Part shown: positions 5,520 to 6,368 of the stretch, piece after piece
How the letters are laid out: every line of letters starts with the position of its first letter
Numbering within the stretch: the stretch's first letter is position 1
Assembly (NCBI GenBank): GCA_015491595.1
Contig: WFVP01000365.1
Location: 1-6,368, forward strand
Direction: 5' to 3'
From: Anaerolineales bacterium
Lineage (GTDB): Bacteria; Chloroflexota; Anaerolineae; Anaerolineales; DRMV01
Length of the DNA: 6,368 bases
Program-made: the position numbers and the translations under genes
Notes under the pieces: model-generated
Told to the model about the DNA's origin: nothing
Databases searched by the model: none
What the model saw: only the letters and a program-made list of their open reading frames with translations

Positions 5520-6368
5520 ATGATTTACCGAAGTCCCTATGGTGAGGTTACCATCCCGGAAGTTCCCCTCCACAGTTTTGTCTTGCAAAGGGCCCAAGAA
5601 ATGGGTGACAAACCCGCCCTCATCGACGGACCCAGCGGGCGCACGCTGACCTACCTGCAACTGGCCGGTGGCGTCCAGCGACTGGCTGCAGCCCTGGCGG
5701 AACGGGGCCTCAAAAAGGGTGAGGTGGTGGCCATTTTCAGTCCTAACTTGCCGGAATATGCCCTGGTCTTCCACGGTATCCTGGCTGCAGGAGGGACGGT
5801 TACCACCATCAATCCCCTGTACACTCCCCGAGAGCTCAACTATCAGCTGAAAGACGCGAATGCCCGCTTCATCTTCACCATCCCGCCCTTCGTGGAACGG
5901 GTCAAAGAAGCCCTGGAAGGCACCCAGGTGGAGGAAATCCTCGTCATTGGGGAAGCCGAAGGCGCCACTCCCCTTATGGGCCTGCTTCAGACCCAGGCTC
6001 CCGCGCCTCAGGTGACCATCAATCCCAAGGAAGACCTGGCAGCCCTGCCCTATTCCAGTGGCACTACCGGGCTACCCAAGGGCGTCATGCTCACCCACTA
6101 CAACCTGGTGGCCAACATCGTCCAGAGCGCGGAGGTGGAACCCGTCACGGAAAAGGACGTGCTCATCGGCGTGCTGCCCTTCTACCACATCTATGGCATG
6201 ACCGTCATTTTGAACTTTGCCCTCTACAAGGGCGCGACCATCGTCACCATACCGCGTTTCGACCTGGAACTGTTCCTGGGACTCATCGAGAAGCATCGCA
6301 TCACCCGCATGCATCTGGTCCCTCCCATCATCCTGGCCCTGGCCAAACACCCCATCGTGGACAAGTAC
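5520..6368 (+). CDS. AMP-forming acyl/aryl-CoA ligase, 4-coumarate-CoA ligase-like, cut by the window edge
   Basis: Activates a carboxylic acid with ATP to an acyl-adenylate and transfers it to CoA. The visible 283 residues are the N-terminal half or so; relatives usually have about 500-560. Adenylate-forming landmarks are present: TYLQLAGGVQRLAAAL (44-59), the phosphate-binding loop YSSGTTGLPKGVMLTH (178-193), and LPFYHIYGMT (219-228), in which H223 corresponds to the conserved aromatic/His acid-pocket motif. DLELFLGLIEKHRITRMHLV and PPIILALAKHPIVDKY follow. The FYHIYG and ALAKHP wording resembles bacterial 4-coumarate-CoA-ligase-like proteins more than E. coli FadD. The substrate-pocket and C-terminal catalytic lysine regions lie beyond the window, so fatty versus aromatic acid preference cannot be judged. 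The start at 5520 has AGGAGGAG just upstream. It follows the HD gene by 55 bases with no terminator seen between. Confidence 0.9.
   Translation, partial: MIYRSPYGEVTIPEVPLHSFVLQRAQEMGDKPALIDGPSGRTLTYLQLAGGVQRLAAALAERGLKKGEVVAIFSPNLPEYALVFHGILAAGGTVTTINPLYTPRELNYQLKDANARFIFTIPPFVERVKEALEGTQVEEILVIGEAEGATPLMGLLQTQAPAPQVTINPKEDLAALPYSSGTTGLPKGVMLTHYNLVANIVQSAEVEPVTEKDVLIGVLPFYHIYGMTVILNFALYKGATIVTIPRFDLELFLGLIEKHRITRMHLVPPIILALAKHPIVDKY

Overview
The window is ordinary bacterial chromosome, GC-rich (roughly 60%) and densely packed. It is arranged as a leftward histidine-biosynthesis block (about 1-2491) and a rightward block (about 2707-6368), which diverge from a 215-base intergenic region. Separate hisI and hisE genes, a greA with a basic N-terminal extension, an isolated ccmAB pair, an HD-domain protein and a 4-coumarate-CoA-ligase-like enzyme would suit an environmental, possibly thermophilic bacterium. 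Chloroflexota (Anaerolineae-like) is my best guess from overall resemblance, but nothing here proves the phylum. I see no tRNA or rRNA gene, CRISPR array, insertion sequence, integrase or toxin module.

Left block, minus strand, in transcription order: hisF (cyclase subunit of imidazole glycerol phosphate synthase), hisI (phosphoribosyl-AMP cyclohydrolase), hisE (phosphoribosyl-ATP pyrophosphatase), then a long HAD-superfamily hydrolase that leaves the window at base 1. hisE and the HAD gene share an ATGA stop/start overlap. HisE, HisI and HisF catalyse pathway steps 2, 3 and 5. The HAD protein is unassigned. Its position makes a histidine-related phosphatase, such as a histidinol-phosphatase, an attractive but unproven idea.

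Right block, plus strand: greA, with a plausible promoter (TTGCTC-17-TACAAT) and a strong intrinsic terminator; then ccmA and ccmB, an ABC ATPase and a six-helix permease of the cytochrome c maturation (heme-handling) system, joined by an ATGA overlap; then a 193-residue HD-domain phosphohydrolase preceded by a TATAAT box and a 5' UTR hairpin; then the first 283 residues of an AMP-forming acyl/aryl-CoA ligase cut by the right edge.

No stretch over 300 bases lacks a gene. The gaps are 2492-2706 (divergent promoter region), 3214-3365 (terminator plus a possible leader), 4778-4882 (promoter and hairpin) and 5465-5519 (only a ribosome binding site seen). I found no clear undescribed system. The points most worth a second look are the HAD gene coupled to hisE, the terminator lying directly before ccmA with no visible promoter after it, and the uncharacterised HD protein with its structured leader.
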